Shown here: positions 15,993-22,681 of the stretch, piece by piece
Position numbering within the stretch: the first letter of the stretch is position 1
Layout of the letters: every line of letters starts with the position of its first letter
Origin: Bacillota bacterium
Lineage (GTDB): Bacteria; Bacillota; TC1; UBA5767
DNA length: 35,725 nt
Assembly (NCBI GenBank): GCA_007121025.1
Contig: SKMO01000108.1
Span: forward strand, 1 to 35,725
Direction: 5' to 3'
Notes under the pieces: model-generated
What the model was told of the DNA's origin: nothing
What the model saw: only the letters and a program-made list of their open reading frames with translations
Databases searched by the model: none
Position numbers and translations under genes: made by a program

Positions 15993-17390
15993 ATGAGTCA
16001 TTCTATTTCCGAACTGATCAAATACATGGACCGTGGAAAGTTGGGCAAGAGGGTTACAGAGAGACAGTGGGATTATGAAGTGCTGCCCGGCATTCTGACG
16101 GAAGTGGCCAAAAAGCATGGACTGATGAAAACCTTTGATGCCAAGAATCCGGTCAACCTGGATGGCGAGCTGGCAGACCGGTTTTTCAAGGCCGGCTGGG
16201 AAGCTGCCCTGCGTTTGGGCATCTACAACACGGACACAGAGACCATTGTGAACGTGACGGAAGAAGAACTGGCCGCCAGTGTTGAGGCGGCGCCCAGTGA
16301 GCTGACCCTGGGGCAGGGGAATGATCGGCGCACCATTTTTTCCAGAAAGCCCGAAGACGGCCGGGCACCGATTTTCGGCGGTCCGCTGTCCATCCAGATG
16401 AACGAAGAATACTATGTTCCACTGATCTCTGAAACCCTGAAAAGTCCGCTTGTGGATGTCCATGAAGGACCATCCATTGATACGGTTTATGGATCGCCTC
16501 TGCTGGCCAATACCCCGTATGAAACGGCCGGTTCTTTCTATGAACTGGAAATGCGCAAACTTGCCCAGTTCCGGGCGGGCAGAATGGGGATTCCCAACAT
16601 GCTGGTGGCCAGTTCGAGTACTGAATACGGCAACCTGGCCACGTTTGCCCTGCTTCCCCAGCCGCAGATCGCGCTGGTGTTGATTCCATCTTCCCTGAAA
16701 ACCAATTACTGTTCTCTGCACAAATGTGTTCAGACACTGGCCGTTGGTGGTTACATTGAATCGGGCTCTCCAAACATGATGGGCGGGTTTACCGGTGGGC
16801 CGGAAACAAGTGCCATTGCGTCGATTGCAGACGACCTGTTGCAGTATTCGGTGCACCAGGCCCATATGTCCGGGTCGCCGGTCTATGACATCCGCTATTC
16901 AGGAAACTGCAATCGCCACGCCCTGTGGTCCCAGTCGGTGTCCACACAGGCGGTGGCCCGCAATACCCATCTCATCATGCTCAAGACGATCAACCAGGTG
17001 GGCGGTCCCTGCACGGAGATGTTCTACAAAGAAACCATTGTCGGTTTTGCAGCCAGTTCAGCATCCGGCCTGAGCTACACCATCGGGCCCCGTTCTGCAG
17101 GCGGAAAATACAAAAACCACCTGACGCCATTGGAAATCTGGTTTGCGGCAGCATGCCACAAGGCCGGCGCCAGTTTGACATTGGAAAAAGCCAATGAAAT
17201 CTGCAACACACTGATTCCAGAATATGAAAAGTGGCATAAGGAAGAACCTCCATTTGGAAGGCCCATCAATGAACTGCATGACATCAAGACCATGAAGCCC
17301 ATTGATGAGCACCGCGAACTTTATCTTCGGATGAGAGCACTCTCTGAAGAACTGGGAATGCCCCTGCCGTCAGACGGAGTGCTTTCCTAA
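15993..17390 (+). CDS. MtmB-family methyltransferase homologue lacking pyrrolysine
   Basis: This 465-residue protein is homologous to monomethylamine:corrinoid methyltransferase MtmB (458 residues). Matching blocks include KLGKRVTERQWD near 16, FFKAGWEAALRLGIYNTDT near 64, PYETAG near 175 and GGPCTEMFYKE in the C-terminal half. MtmB carries pyrrolysine at 202, read from an in-frame UAG. Here the frame has no amber codon, and the aligned position (about 203-204, in IPNMLVAS) is Met or Leu. It is thus a non-pyrrolysine member, parallel to the non-Pyl MttB homologues (MtgB, MtpB, MtcB) that demethylate betaines. Its substrate is probably not monomethylamine. AAGGAGG precedes ATG 15993; the longer GTG start at 15966 is disfavoured. 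Confidence 0.8.
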   Translation: MSHSISELIKYMDRGKLGKRVTERQWDYEVLPGILTEVAKKHGLMKTFDAKNPVNLDGELADRFFKAGWEAALRLGIYNTDTETIVNVTEEELAASVEAAPSELTLGQGNDRRTIFSRKPEDGRAPIFGGPLSIQMNEEYYVPLISETLKSPLVDVHEGPSIDTVYGSPLLANTPYETAGSFYELEMRKLAQFRAGRMGIPNMLVASSSTEYGNLATFALLPQPQIALVLIPSSLKTNYCSLHKCVQTLAVGGYIESGSPNMMGGFTGGPETSAIASIADDLLQYSVHQAHMSGSPVYDIRYSGNCNRHALWSQSVSTQAVARNTHLIMLKTINQVGGPCTEMFYKETIVGFAASSASGLSYTIGPRSAGGKYKNHLTPLEIWFAAACHKAGASLTLEKANEICNTLIPEYEKWHKEEPPFGRPINELHDIKTMKPIDEHRELYLRMRALSEELGMPLPSDGVLS

Positions 17391-17467
17391 ACATGAAGTA
17401 CTCAGGAGCCGCTCGGGGATGCAACCGGGCGTCTCCCAGTGGCAACGCAAAGAAAGGAAAGGGACAG

Positions 17468-18829
17468 ATGAAAAGGAACGGGAAAGAACTGATTGCCCAG
17501 GCCATGAGCCATAAAACACCCAGCGAAGTCCCGTGGGTTCCCTTTGCAGGAGTCCACGCGGGGTTTCTTAAGGGGTATAAAGCCGATGAAGTCCTTCAGG
17601 ATGGGACCAAACTGTTGGACGCTTTGTTGGAGGTCAATGAAAAATACATGCCGGACGGACAACCGGTTTGTTTTGACCTTCAGCTGGAAGCGGAGATTCT
17701 CGGGTGCAAACTTTACTGGGCGGAAGATTCCCCGCCCAGTGTGATGAGTCACCCTCTTCAGGAGAGCGATGACATCCCGGACAGGCTCATTGGCCAGGAT
17801 GAGGGAAGGCTTCCCCTGGTGCTGGAGACAGCCAGAAAACTGAAAGACCAAGTGGGAGAGCACACCGCAATCTATGGGCTCCTGTGTGGGCCATTCACTT
17901 TGGCCTCCCATCTCCGTGGCAGCAACATTTTTATGGACATGGCACTGAGACCAGACTATGTCAAAGCGCTTGTCGCCTATTGCAACAGGATCGCCATAAG
18001 GATGGCAGATCTGTACATTGCTGCCGGTTGCGACGTGATTGCTCCGGTGGATCCGCTGATTTCGCAGATTTCCCCAAAACACTTTGACCTTTTTTGTGCC
18101 GAAGGGTACAGTGAGATGTTTAAGCACATTCGGGAGAAGGGCCGGTTTTCATCGTTTTTTGTCTGCGGAAATGCCATCAAAAACATCGAGGTCATGTGCA
18201 AAACCGATCCGGACTGCATCTCTGTGGATGAAAACCTGGACATGGTTTCTGCCAAGCAGATCACCGATCGTTATGACATCACCATCGCCGGGAACATTCC
18301 GCTGACAACGATTATGCTTTATGGCAATCAGCAGGACAACATGAAGTTTGTGGTGGACCTGATGGACAAGTTTGACGACAAACGGAACCTGATCGTTTCT
18401 CCGGGCTGTGATATGCCTTACAATGTTCCGGTTGCCAATGGGATCGCCGCGACTCAGGCCGTTCATGATCCGAAGACAGCCCGGAATCTGGTGGCCAACT
18501 ACCAGAATGTGAGCATCACGGAGGGCATCGATGTTGATCTCCCGGATTACGAGAAACTGGATCGTCCGCTGGTGGAGCTGTTCTCTCTGGATCCGGTGGC
18601 CTGTGCAGCCTGCACCTATATGCTGGCGGCCCTTGAAGGAGCCAAAAAGGTCATGGATCCGTCTGAAGCCGACTGGGGGGACTATCGCTACAACAAGCTC
18701 GAAGACATTGCCCGGATGCAGAAAGTGGGCGTCAAGAACCTGCCGAGCATCTACATCAATGGTAAGCTGGTGTATGATTCGATCATTCCCAGTGTGGACG
18801 AATTGGTGAAACGTATCCGTGAGTCATGA
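17468..18829 (+). CDS. UroD-fold methyltransferase fused to a thioredoxin-like domain
   Basis: This is a 453-residue fusion. Residues 1-340 are a UroD-superfamily methyltransferase. In place of the MtaA HxC motif it has FVCG (232-235), and it has the later Cys in PGCD (312-315). Residues about 367-453 form a thioredoxin-like domain with Cys379-Ala-Ala-Cys382 and the cis-Pro segment NLPSIYINGKLV (Pro426). The Cys pair could reduce a disulfide, accept a methyl group as a thiol, or serve the redox state of the corrinoid; this is inference. I start at ATG 17468 behind AAAGGAAAGGG. Longer in-frame starts have no support. It is the last gene before a strong terminator. A paralogue without the thioredoxin domain lies at 19827. 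Confidence 0.82.
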   Translation: MKRNGKELIAQAMSHKTPSEVPWVPFAGVHAGFLKGYKADEVLQDGTKLLDALLEVNEKYMPDGQPVCFDLQLEAEILGCKLYWAEDSPPSVMSHPLQESDDIPDRLIGQDEGRLPLVLETARKLKDQVGEHTAIYGLLCGPFTLASHLRGSNIFMDMALRPDYVKALVAYCNRIAIRMADLYIAAGCDVIAPVDPLISQISPKHFDLFCAEGYSEMFKHIREKGRFSSFFVCGNAIKNIEVMCKTDPDCISVDENLDMVSAKQITDRYDITIAGNIPLTTIMLYGNQQDNMKFVVDLMDKFDDKRNLIVSPGCDMPYNVPVANGIAATQAVHDPKTARNLVANYQNVSITEGIDVDLPDYEKLDRPLVELFSLDPVACAACTYMLAALEGAKKVMDPSEADWGDYRYNKLEDIARMQKVGVKNLPSIYINGKLVYDSIIPSVDELVKRIRES

Positions 18830-18832
18830 TGC

Positions 18833-18877
18833 ATCAATCCGGTCCTCTGAAATCTGGAGGACCGGATTGATCTTTTT
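18833..18877 (+). terminator. intrinsic terminator of the methyltransferase cluster
   Basis: A perfect 15-bp stem, ATCAATCCGGTCCTC (18833-18847) with its complement at 18857-18871 and a 9-base loop, is followed by CTTTTT. It starts a few bases after the stop of the fusion methyltransferase. Confidence 0.92.
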
Positions 18878-19473
18878 GGTCCTGGTGTATGCGACGATGG
18901 TGGAACACCTTGCTTGTGTATTCTGGAGAAGCCATTGGAGGTTTCTGTGGGTGCTTTTTGGCTGAGGTGCTCCCGCGGTTACATCGCTGTACGGACATTG
19001 ACATGGATTGCGACATCTTTGCATCAGTTTGGGCATCTGGAGCTATTCATACCGCAATGCATCGGTTCTATGCCCATTTGACCCGGGTGGCCGTGACCGT
19101 TGCGTTCGGTGGCAGAGATGCTCCTGCACCGTGTTCCCCGTGCCTGAGCGGACAGCAGTGGTGCTCCGTTAGCTTTTCTGAGGTCAGTGTTCCTGCCGGA
19201 GGGATCCTCGGGCAGGAAAGGCGCCGGGGATCGCCCCGGGGTCACAGGAGTCGACCGGGTGCTTCCATTGGAGCCTTCCATTTTGAAGACGAAGCCAAGT
19301 TGTGGTTGCGTTTTCCAGTCCTTCTGATGGTTAGATTTGCCAGGGGATGCTGTCCAGGTTGGCCGGCGGTGGCTGCCTGGGAATTCTGCCGGTGCCAACA
19401 ATGCAGCGAGCATCTGAGGCGATTCTCCGGTGTGTGGCAGTAGTCCTTTCTGTCAGAAAATGAGGTGAAGTTG
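18878..19473 (+). other. 596-base gap with hairpins, no convincing gene
   Basis: A frame of 184 codons is open at 18889-19443, but it has no ribosome-binding site, an unusual Cys/Trp/Arg-rich composition and no recognisable motif; antisense frames are no better. Two tandem GC-rich hairpins stand out. TTCCTGCC-G-GAGG (19190-19202) pairs with 19206-19218 around a 3-base loop. CCGGGG-ATCG-CCCCGG spans 19224-19239. Neither is followed by a T-run. The stretch may be decayed coding DNA, a structured RNA, or the regulatory region of the gene at 19474. Confidence 0.4.
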
Positions 19474-19797
19474 ATGCGTATGCTGGCTGAGTTTTTTCCT
19501 GAGTTCACGGGTATTCTGGCCCGGCTGGATGAAGAATGTGCCAGAAAGCGGCCATTCGATCAGAAAACGGATGAGCTGTTCCGCTTTGCACTGGCCATTA
19601 AGGGCCGTTCGAAGCCCTGCCTTTTGAAGCATCTCCGGGGGGCTCTGGAAGCCGGAGCGGGGCCGGAGGAGGTTTCCTATGTTGTGGCTCTTGTCATGCG
19701 GGAAGCAGCCGGTGTGGATGACTGCTGGGTTCATGACATCATCGGGGATCTGGAAGAGATTCAAGATGGAATGCGGGACTGCAGCTGCCCGGAATGA
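19474..19797 (+). CDS. carboxymuconolactone decarboxylase/AhpD-like protein
   Basis: This 107-residue all-helical protein has the core of the carboxymuconolactone decarboxylase family: KGRSKPCLLKHLRGALEAG (about 43-61), then PEEVSYVVAL. The Cys49-x-x-x-His53 spacing (CLLKH) differs from the AhpD CxxC redox motif, so simple AhpD activity is doubtful. Members serve as peroxidase partners, decarboxylases or unknowns. ATG 19474 follows GAGGTG; a GTG start at 19465 lies inside that site and is rejected. The next gene, a UroD methyltransferase, starts 29 bases after the stop, so the two are probably co-transcribed. Confidence 0.75.
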   Translation: MRMLAEFFPEFTGILARLDEECARKRPFDQKTDELFRFALAIKGRSKPCLLKHLRGALEAGAGPEEVSYVVALVMREAAGVDDCWVHDIIGDLEEIQDGMRDCSCPE

Positions 19798-19826
19798 TCC
19801 AAGAGTGTTGGAGAAGGAGAAACGAA

Positions 19827-20849
19827 ATGAAACGCAACGGGAAAGAATTGATCCTGAACGTGATGGACCATAACCCGGTAGAGTTGATCCCCTGGGTTCC
19901 TTATACGGGGGTTCATGCGGGTTTTTTGAAAGGCTTTACCGCACAAGAGGTCCTTCAGGATGCAGATAAACTGCTGGAGGCACTGTTGGAGGTCAATAAC
20001 CGGTATCTTCCGGACGGACAGCCGGTCTGCTTTGATCTGCAGATCGAAGCAGAGGCTTTGGGTTGTGGTCTTCAGTGGGCTTCCGACATGCCACCCAGCG
20101 TCATCAGTCATCCGCTGGGAAACACGAATGACATACCTGACCGGATGATTTCACGGGAGGACGGCCGGATCCCGGTTGTTCTTCGGGCCTGCCGTCAGTT
20201 GAGAGAGCAGGTGGGGGAACACACCGCGATTTACGGGCTGTTTTGCGGGCCATTTACTCTGGCCTCTCATTTGAGGGGCAGCCAACTTTTTTTGGATATG
20301 GTCATGAATCCGCAGTATGTCAACAGGCTCATTGACTACTGCAGCAGGATCGCCATGCAAATGGCCGGGAATTATATGGACGAGGACTGTGATGTCATTG
20401 CCCCGGTGGATCCGCTGATTTCACAGATTTCTCCAAAGCATTTTGATCAGTTCTGCAGTGCCGCGTACACAGAAATGTTTGATTTGATTCGGGCCAGGAA
20501 CAAGGCGTCGTCTTTTTTTGTCTGCGGCAATGCCATCAAAAACATCGAAGTGATGTGTCAGACCGGGCCGGACGGCATTTCGGTGGATGAAAACGTTGAT
20601 CTGGTGGCGGCCAGGGAAATCACAGACAGCTATGATCTTGTGATCGGAGGGAACATTCCGACGACCACGATGATGATGTACGGGACTCCGGAAGAAACGG
20701 CCCAATACGTCTTTGATCTGCTGGAAACCATCGACCCCCGGCGTAATTTCATTCTTTCACCGGGGTGTGATATCCCGTACAGTGTTCCTGCCGAAAATGT
20801 TGAGGCAGCAGCCCGGGCGGCGCTGGGTCCGGAAGGGATGCGCAGGTAG
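19827..20849 (+). CDS. UroD-fold methyltransferase, paralogue without thioredoxin domain
   Basis: This 340-residue protein is strikingly similar to the first 340 residues of the fusion at 17468. Shared stretches include MKRNGKELI, GVHAGFLKG, the ALLEVN and YLPDGQPVCFDLQ region, GPFTLASHLRGS, VIAPVDPLISQISPKHFD and FVCGNAIKNIEVMC. It stops where the fusion continues into its linker and thioredoxin domain. The FVCG and PGCD Cys positions are kept. GAAGGAGA lies before ATG 19827; an in-frame ATG at 19794 overlaps the previous gene and is disfavoured. It looks like a tandem duplicate that either never gained or has lost the redox domain. Function is presumed corrinoid-linked methyl transfer. Confidence 0.83.
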   Translation: MKRNGKELILNVMDHNPVELIPWVPYTGVHAGFLKGFTAQEVLQDADKLLEALLEVNNRYLPDGQPVCFDLQIEAEALGCGLQWASDMPPSVISHPLGNTNDIPDRMISREDGRIPVVLRACRQLREQVGEHTAIYGLFCGPFTLASHLRGSQLFLDMVMNPQYVNRLIDYCSRIAMQMAGNYMDEDCDVIAPVDPLISQISPKHFDQFCSAAYTEMFDLIRARNKASSFFVCGNAIKNIEVMCQTGPDGISVDENVDLVAAREITDSYDLVIGGNIPTTTMMMYGTPEETAQYVFDLLETIDPRRNFILSPGCDIPYSVPAENVEAAARAALGPEGMRR

Positions 20850-20888
20850 CCACCCGGTGATTCCGGCCCTCTCGCATGAGGAACTCCG

Positions 20889-20929
20889 TGAAACGGGTTG
20901 TCCGGTTGGTTTTCGGGCAACCCGTTTCA
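20889..20929 (+). terminator. hairpin after the UroD paralogue, weak T-run
   Basis: TGAAACGGGTTG (20889-20900) pairs with CAACCCGTTTCA (20918-20929). The inner CCG/CGG pairing extends the stem. It is 40 bases after the stop, but only TCATCATG follows, so it is not a classical intrinsic terminator. The remainder of the gap up to 21146 shows no gene. Confidence 0.5.
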
Positions 20930-21146
20930 TCATGCATCCATGCTCCTGTTTTGTCTGGGAGTCATTCACCAGGGACCAGCCAGTTCCATAGTCTGCCGGT
21001 GAACAGTGCCGTGTTGCCTGACAGCCAACCGGTTTGACGAACAGGGTGGGGAGACAGCTCCTGAAGCTGTGCCTGATTTGGCCGGAATGTCGTTTGCTGA
21101 TGTTTCGCAAAGCTGTCAGACGCTGCAGATGGACAGACCGTTTGAA

Positions 21147-21175
21147 TTGACCACAACAGGAAGATTGCGTAGAAT
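21147..21175 (+). promoter_or_regulatory. promoter of the EamA transporter gene
   Basis: TTGACC (21147-21152), a 17-base spacer and TAGAAT (21170-21175) form a strong sigma-A-type promoter, with transcription expected to start near 21182, about 50 bases before the start codon. Confidence 0.65.
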
Positions 21176-21230
21176 GAAATGGCTGGAGAGCGGCGTGGAG
21201 GTTCTCCAATCACTGACCTGCGGAGGACAC

Positions 21231-22157
21231 ATGATGACAAAGGGCAGAACAGCTTCAATCCTATTGGTGTTTACGACACTTTTCTGGGCACTCAACTTTA
21301 CGCTGGGCCGGGCAGTGGCCCAGGTCTTTCCCCCGGTCACCCTGACCTTTGTCCGGTGGCTGATGGCCGCAGGGATTCTGTACCCCTTTGTGCGCCGGCA
21401 GCTGGGGGGCTACCGAAAGCTCCTGCGCCGGGAGATCCCTTCCCTGATGGCCCTTGGCATTACGGGCATCATGGGGTTTAGTGTCCTTGTATATACGTCA
21501 CTTCGGTTCACCACGGTGATCAATTCGACCCTCCTGAATTCTCTGGGGCCTGCTGTGGTGGCCACGTTCAGTTTTCTGGTCTACAAAGACCGGCTGACAG
21601 CAGGACAGTGGGCGGGCATTGGGGTGTCGCTTCTCGGAGCATTCATGATCATCTTCCGGGGGAGCCTGGCTGTGGTGACCTCCCTTCAGCCGAACATCGG
21701 TGACCTGCTGATGTTTGTGGCCATCCTGCTGTGGGGGGTGTACTCCATGGTCCTGAAGCGGGCCGGCGCACTGTTTCCGGTGAGAGTGCTGTTTTTTTCG
21801 TCGATCTGCGCCGGACTGGTGCTGGTGTTTCCGGTGATGCTTCTGGAAAACTGGCTGGTGTTTGGAACCGGCTGGTTGTTCACCCTGGAGACGGTGCATT
21901 TTCTGAGTCTGTTGTATTTTGGTTTTTTTCCCACCGTCCTGTCGTTTTTGTTTTACAATCAGGCACTCCTGATGATCGGACCCAGCCGGGCGGCGGTGTA
22001 CCTGAATCTGGTCGTTGTCTTCGCAGCGGTGTTTGCCATTACGCTTCTCGGAGAACGGTTGTACTGGTATCATCCCGCGGGGGCACTTCTGATCATCGGG
22101 GGGATTTACTGGACGTCCTACCGGAATCCGGAAAACGCCATCCGGCGCTGCCAATAG
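21231..22157 (+). CDS. EamA/DMT-family transporter
   Basis: This is a 308-residue inner-membrane protein with about ten hydrophobic helices and the internal two-fold repeat of EamA drug/metabolite exporters. Repeat 1 starts at SILLVFTTLFWALNFTLGR and repeat 2 around LLMFVAILLWGVYSM. The family exports amino acids, nucleosides and other metabolites; no specific substrate can be assigned. ATG 21231 (or 21234) follows CGGAGG. It has its own promoter and terminator, so it is a single-gene unit between the methyltransferase and histidine regions. Confidence 0.88.
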   Translation: MMTKGRTASILLVFTTLFWALNFTLGRAVAQVFPPVTLTFVRWLMAAGILYPFVRRQLGGYRKLLRREIPSLMALGITGIMGFSVLVYTSLRFTTVINSTLLNSLGPAVVATFSFLVYKDRLTAGQWAGIGVSLLGAFMIIFRGSLAVVTSLQPNIGDLLMFVAILLWGVYSMVLKRAGALFPVRVLFFSSICAGLVLVFPVMLLENWLVFGTGWLFTLETVHFLSLLYFGFFPTVLSFLFYNQALLMIGPSRAAVYLNLVVVFAAVFAITLLGERLYWYHPAGALLIIGGIYWTSYRNPENAIRRCQ

Positions 22158-22168
22158 AGACCGTTCTG

Positions 22169-22193
22169 CGAAGGCCTGCGGGCCTTCGTTTTT
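22169..22193 (+). terminator. intrinsic terminator after the EamA gene
   Basis: CGAAGGCC (22169-22176), loop TGCG, GGCCTTCG (22181-22188), then TTTTT. It is 11 bases after the stop codon. Confidence 0.92.
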
Positions 22194-22206
22194 AGTGGAG
22201 ACAGGG

Positions 22207-22235
22207 TTTACTTTTACCCTTTAGCGTGTTAAAGT
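22207..22235 (+). promoter_or_regulatory. putative yerC promoter
   Basis: TTTACT (22207-22212), a 17-base spacer and TAAAGT (22230-22235). The -10 is embedded in the right arm of the operator palindrome, so repressor binding would block polymerase directly. Confidence 0.45.
22219..22234 (+). promoter_or_regulatory. YerC (HisR-type) operator upstream of yerC
   Basis: CTTTA-GCGTGT-TAAAG is a perfect 5-bp-arm palindrome with a 6-base centre. The same arms and the same GCG at the start of the centre recur before hisZ at 22651-22666, making this an autoregulatory site of the YerC repressor. Confidence 0.75.
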
Positions 22236-22265
22236 AGAGCAAGAATTGGGAAAGAAGGTGAAACC

Positions 22266-22607
22266 GTGACCTACCAAAGCAGACTGCAGGATCCGTTTCT
22301 GGATGATCTGTTCCAGACCATTCTTTCACTGGAGTCGGTCGAAGAGTGCTACCGTTTTTTCGAAGATCTTTGTACGGTGTCAGAACTGAAATCCATGGGA
22401 CAGCGGCTGGTGGTGGCCCGCATGCTGTGGGAAAAAGCCACGTACTCCGAAGTGGACCGACTGTCCGGTGCCAGTTCAGCAACCATCAGCCGGGTGAACA
22501 AAAGCCTTCAGTACGGAGCGGGCGGGTATCAGCTGGCGTTTGAAAAGAGTCCGTCACCCCGGCACCGGATTTCCGGTGACAAACGGGACAAGGAGAAGAG
22601 GCCTTGA
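22266..22607 (+). CDS. yerC: YerC/YecD-family TrpR-like repressor
   Basis: This 113-residue DNA-binding protein is of the YerC/YecD family, which has a TrpR-like helix-turn-helix. The helix-turn-helix region is visible as MLWEKATYSEVDRLSGASSATISRV, written here in two parts MLWEKATYSEVDRL and SGASSATISRV (about 57-81). YerC-type proteins have been proposed as histidine biosynthesis repressors (HisR) in Firmicutes. The GTG start follows GAAGGTG. The gene lies directly before hisZ, and identical palindromic arms precede both genes. I therefore infer that it represses itself and the his operon, perhaps with histidine as corepressor. Confidence 0.85.
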   Translation: MTYQSRLQDPFLDDLFQTILSLESVEECYRFFEDLCTVSELKSMGQRLVVARMLWEKATYSEVDRLSGASSATISRVNKSLQYGAGGYQLAFEKSPSPRHRISGDKRDKEKRP

Positions 22608-22632
22608 CAGACGGGAAAGAGGATGATACCAT
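22604..22632 (+). promoter_or_regulatory. his operon promoter
   Basis: TTGACA (22604-22609) overlaps the yerC stop. A 17-base spacer and TACCAT (22627-22632) follow. Start of transcription would be near 22639, just upstream of the operator. Confidence 0.6.
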
Positions 22633-22650
22633 TTCTTTATCTGTTTAATG

Positions 22651-22666
22651 CTTTAGCGAGATAAAG
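22651..22666 (+). promoter_or_regulatory. YerC (HisR-type) operator of the his operon
   Basis: CTTTA-GCGAGA-TAAAG matches the yerC-upstream operator in 14 of 16 bases, including both arms. It sits between the promoter and the hisZ ribosome-binding site, a roadblock-type position. Confidence 0.78.
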
Positions 22667-22681
22667 TGCAGGAGGAGACCG

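Noticed and set aside
18889-19443. Open frame of 184 codons
   Set aside because: No ribosome-binding site, odd composition rich in Cys, Trp and Arg, overlaps stable hairpins, no recognisable motif.
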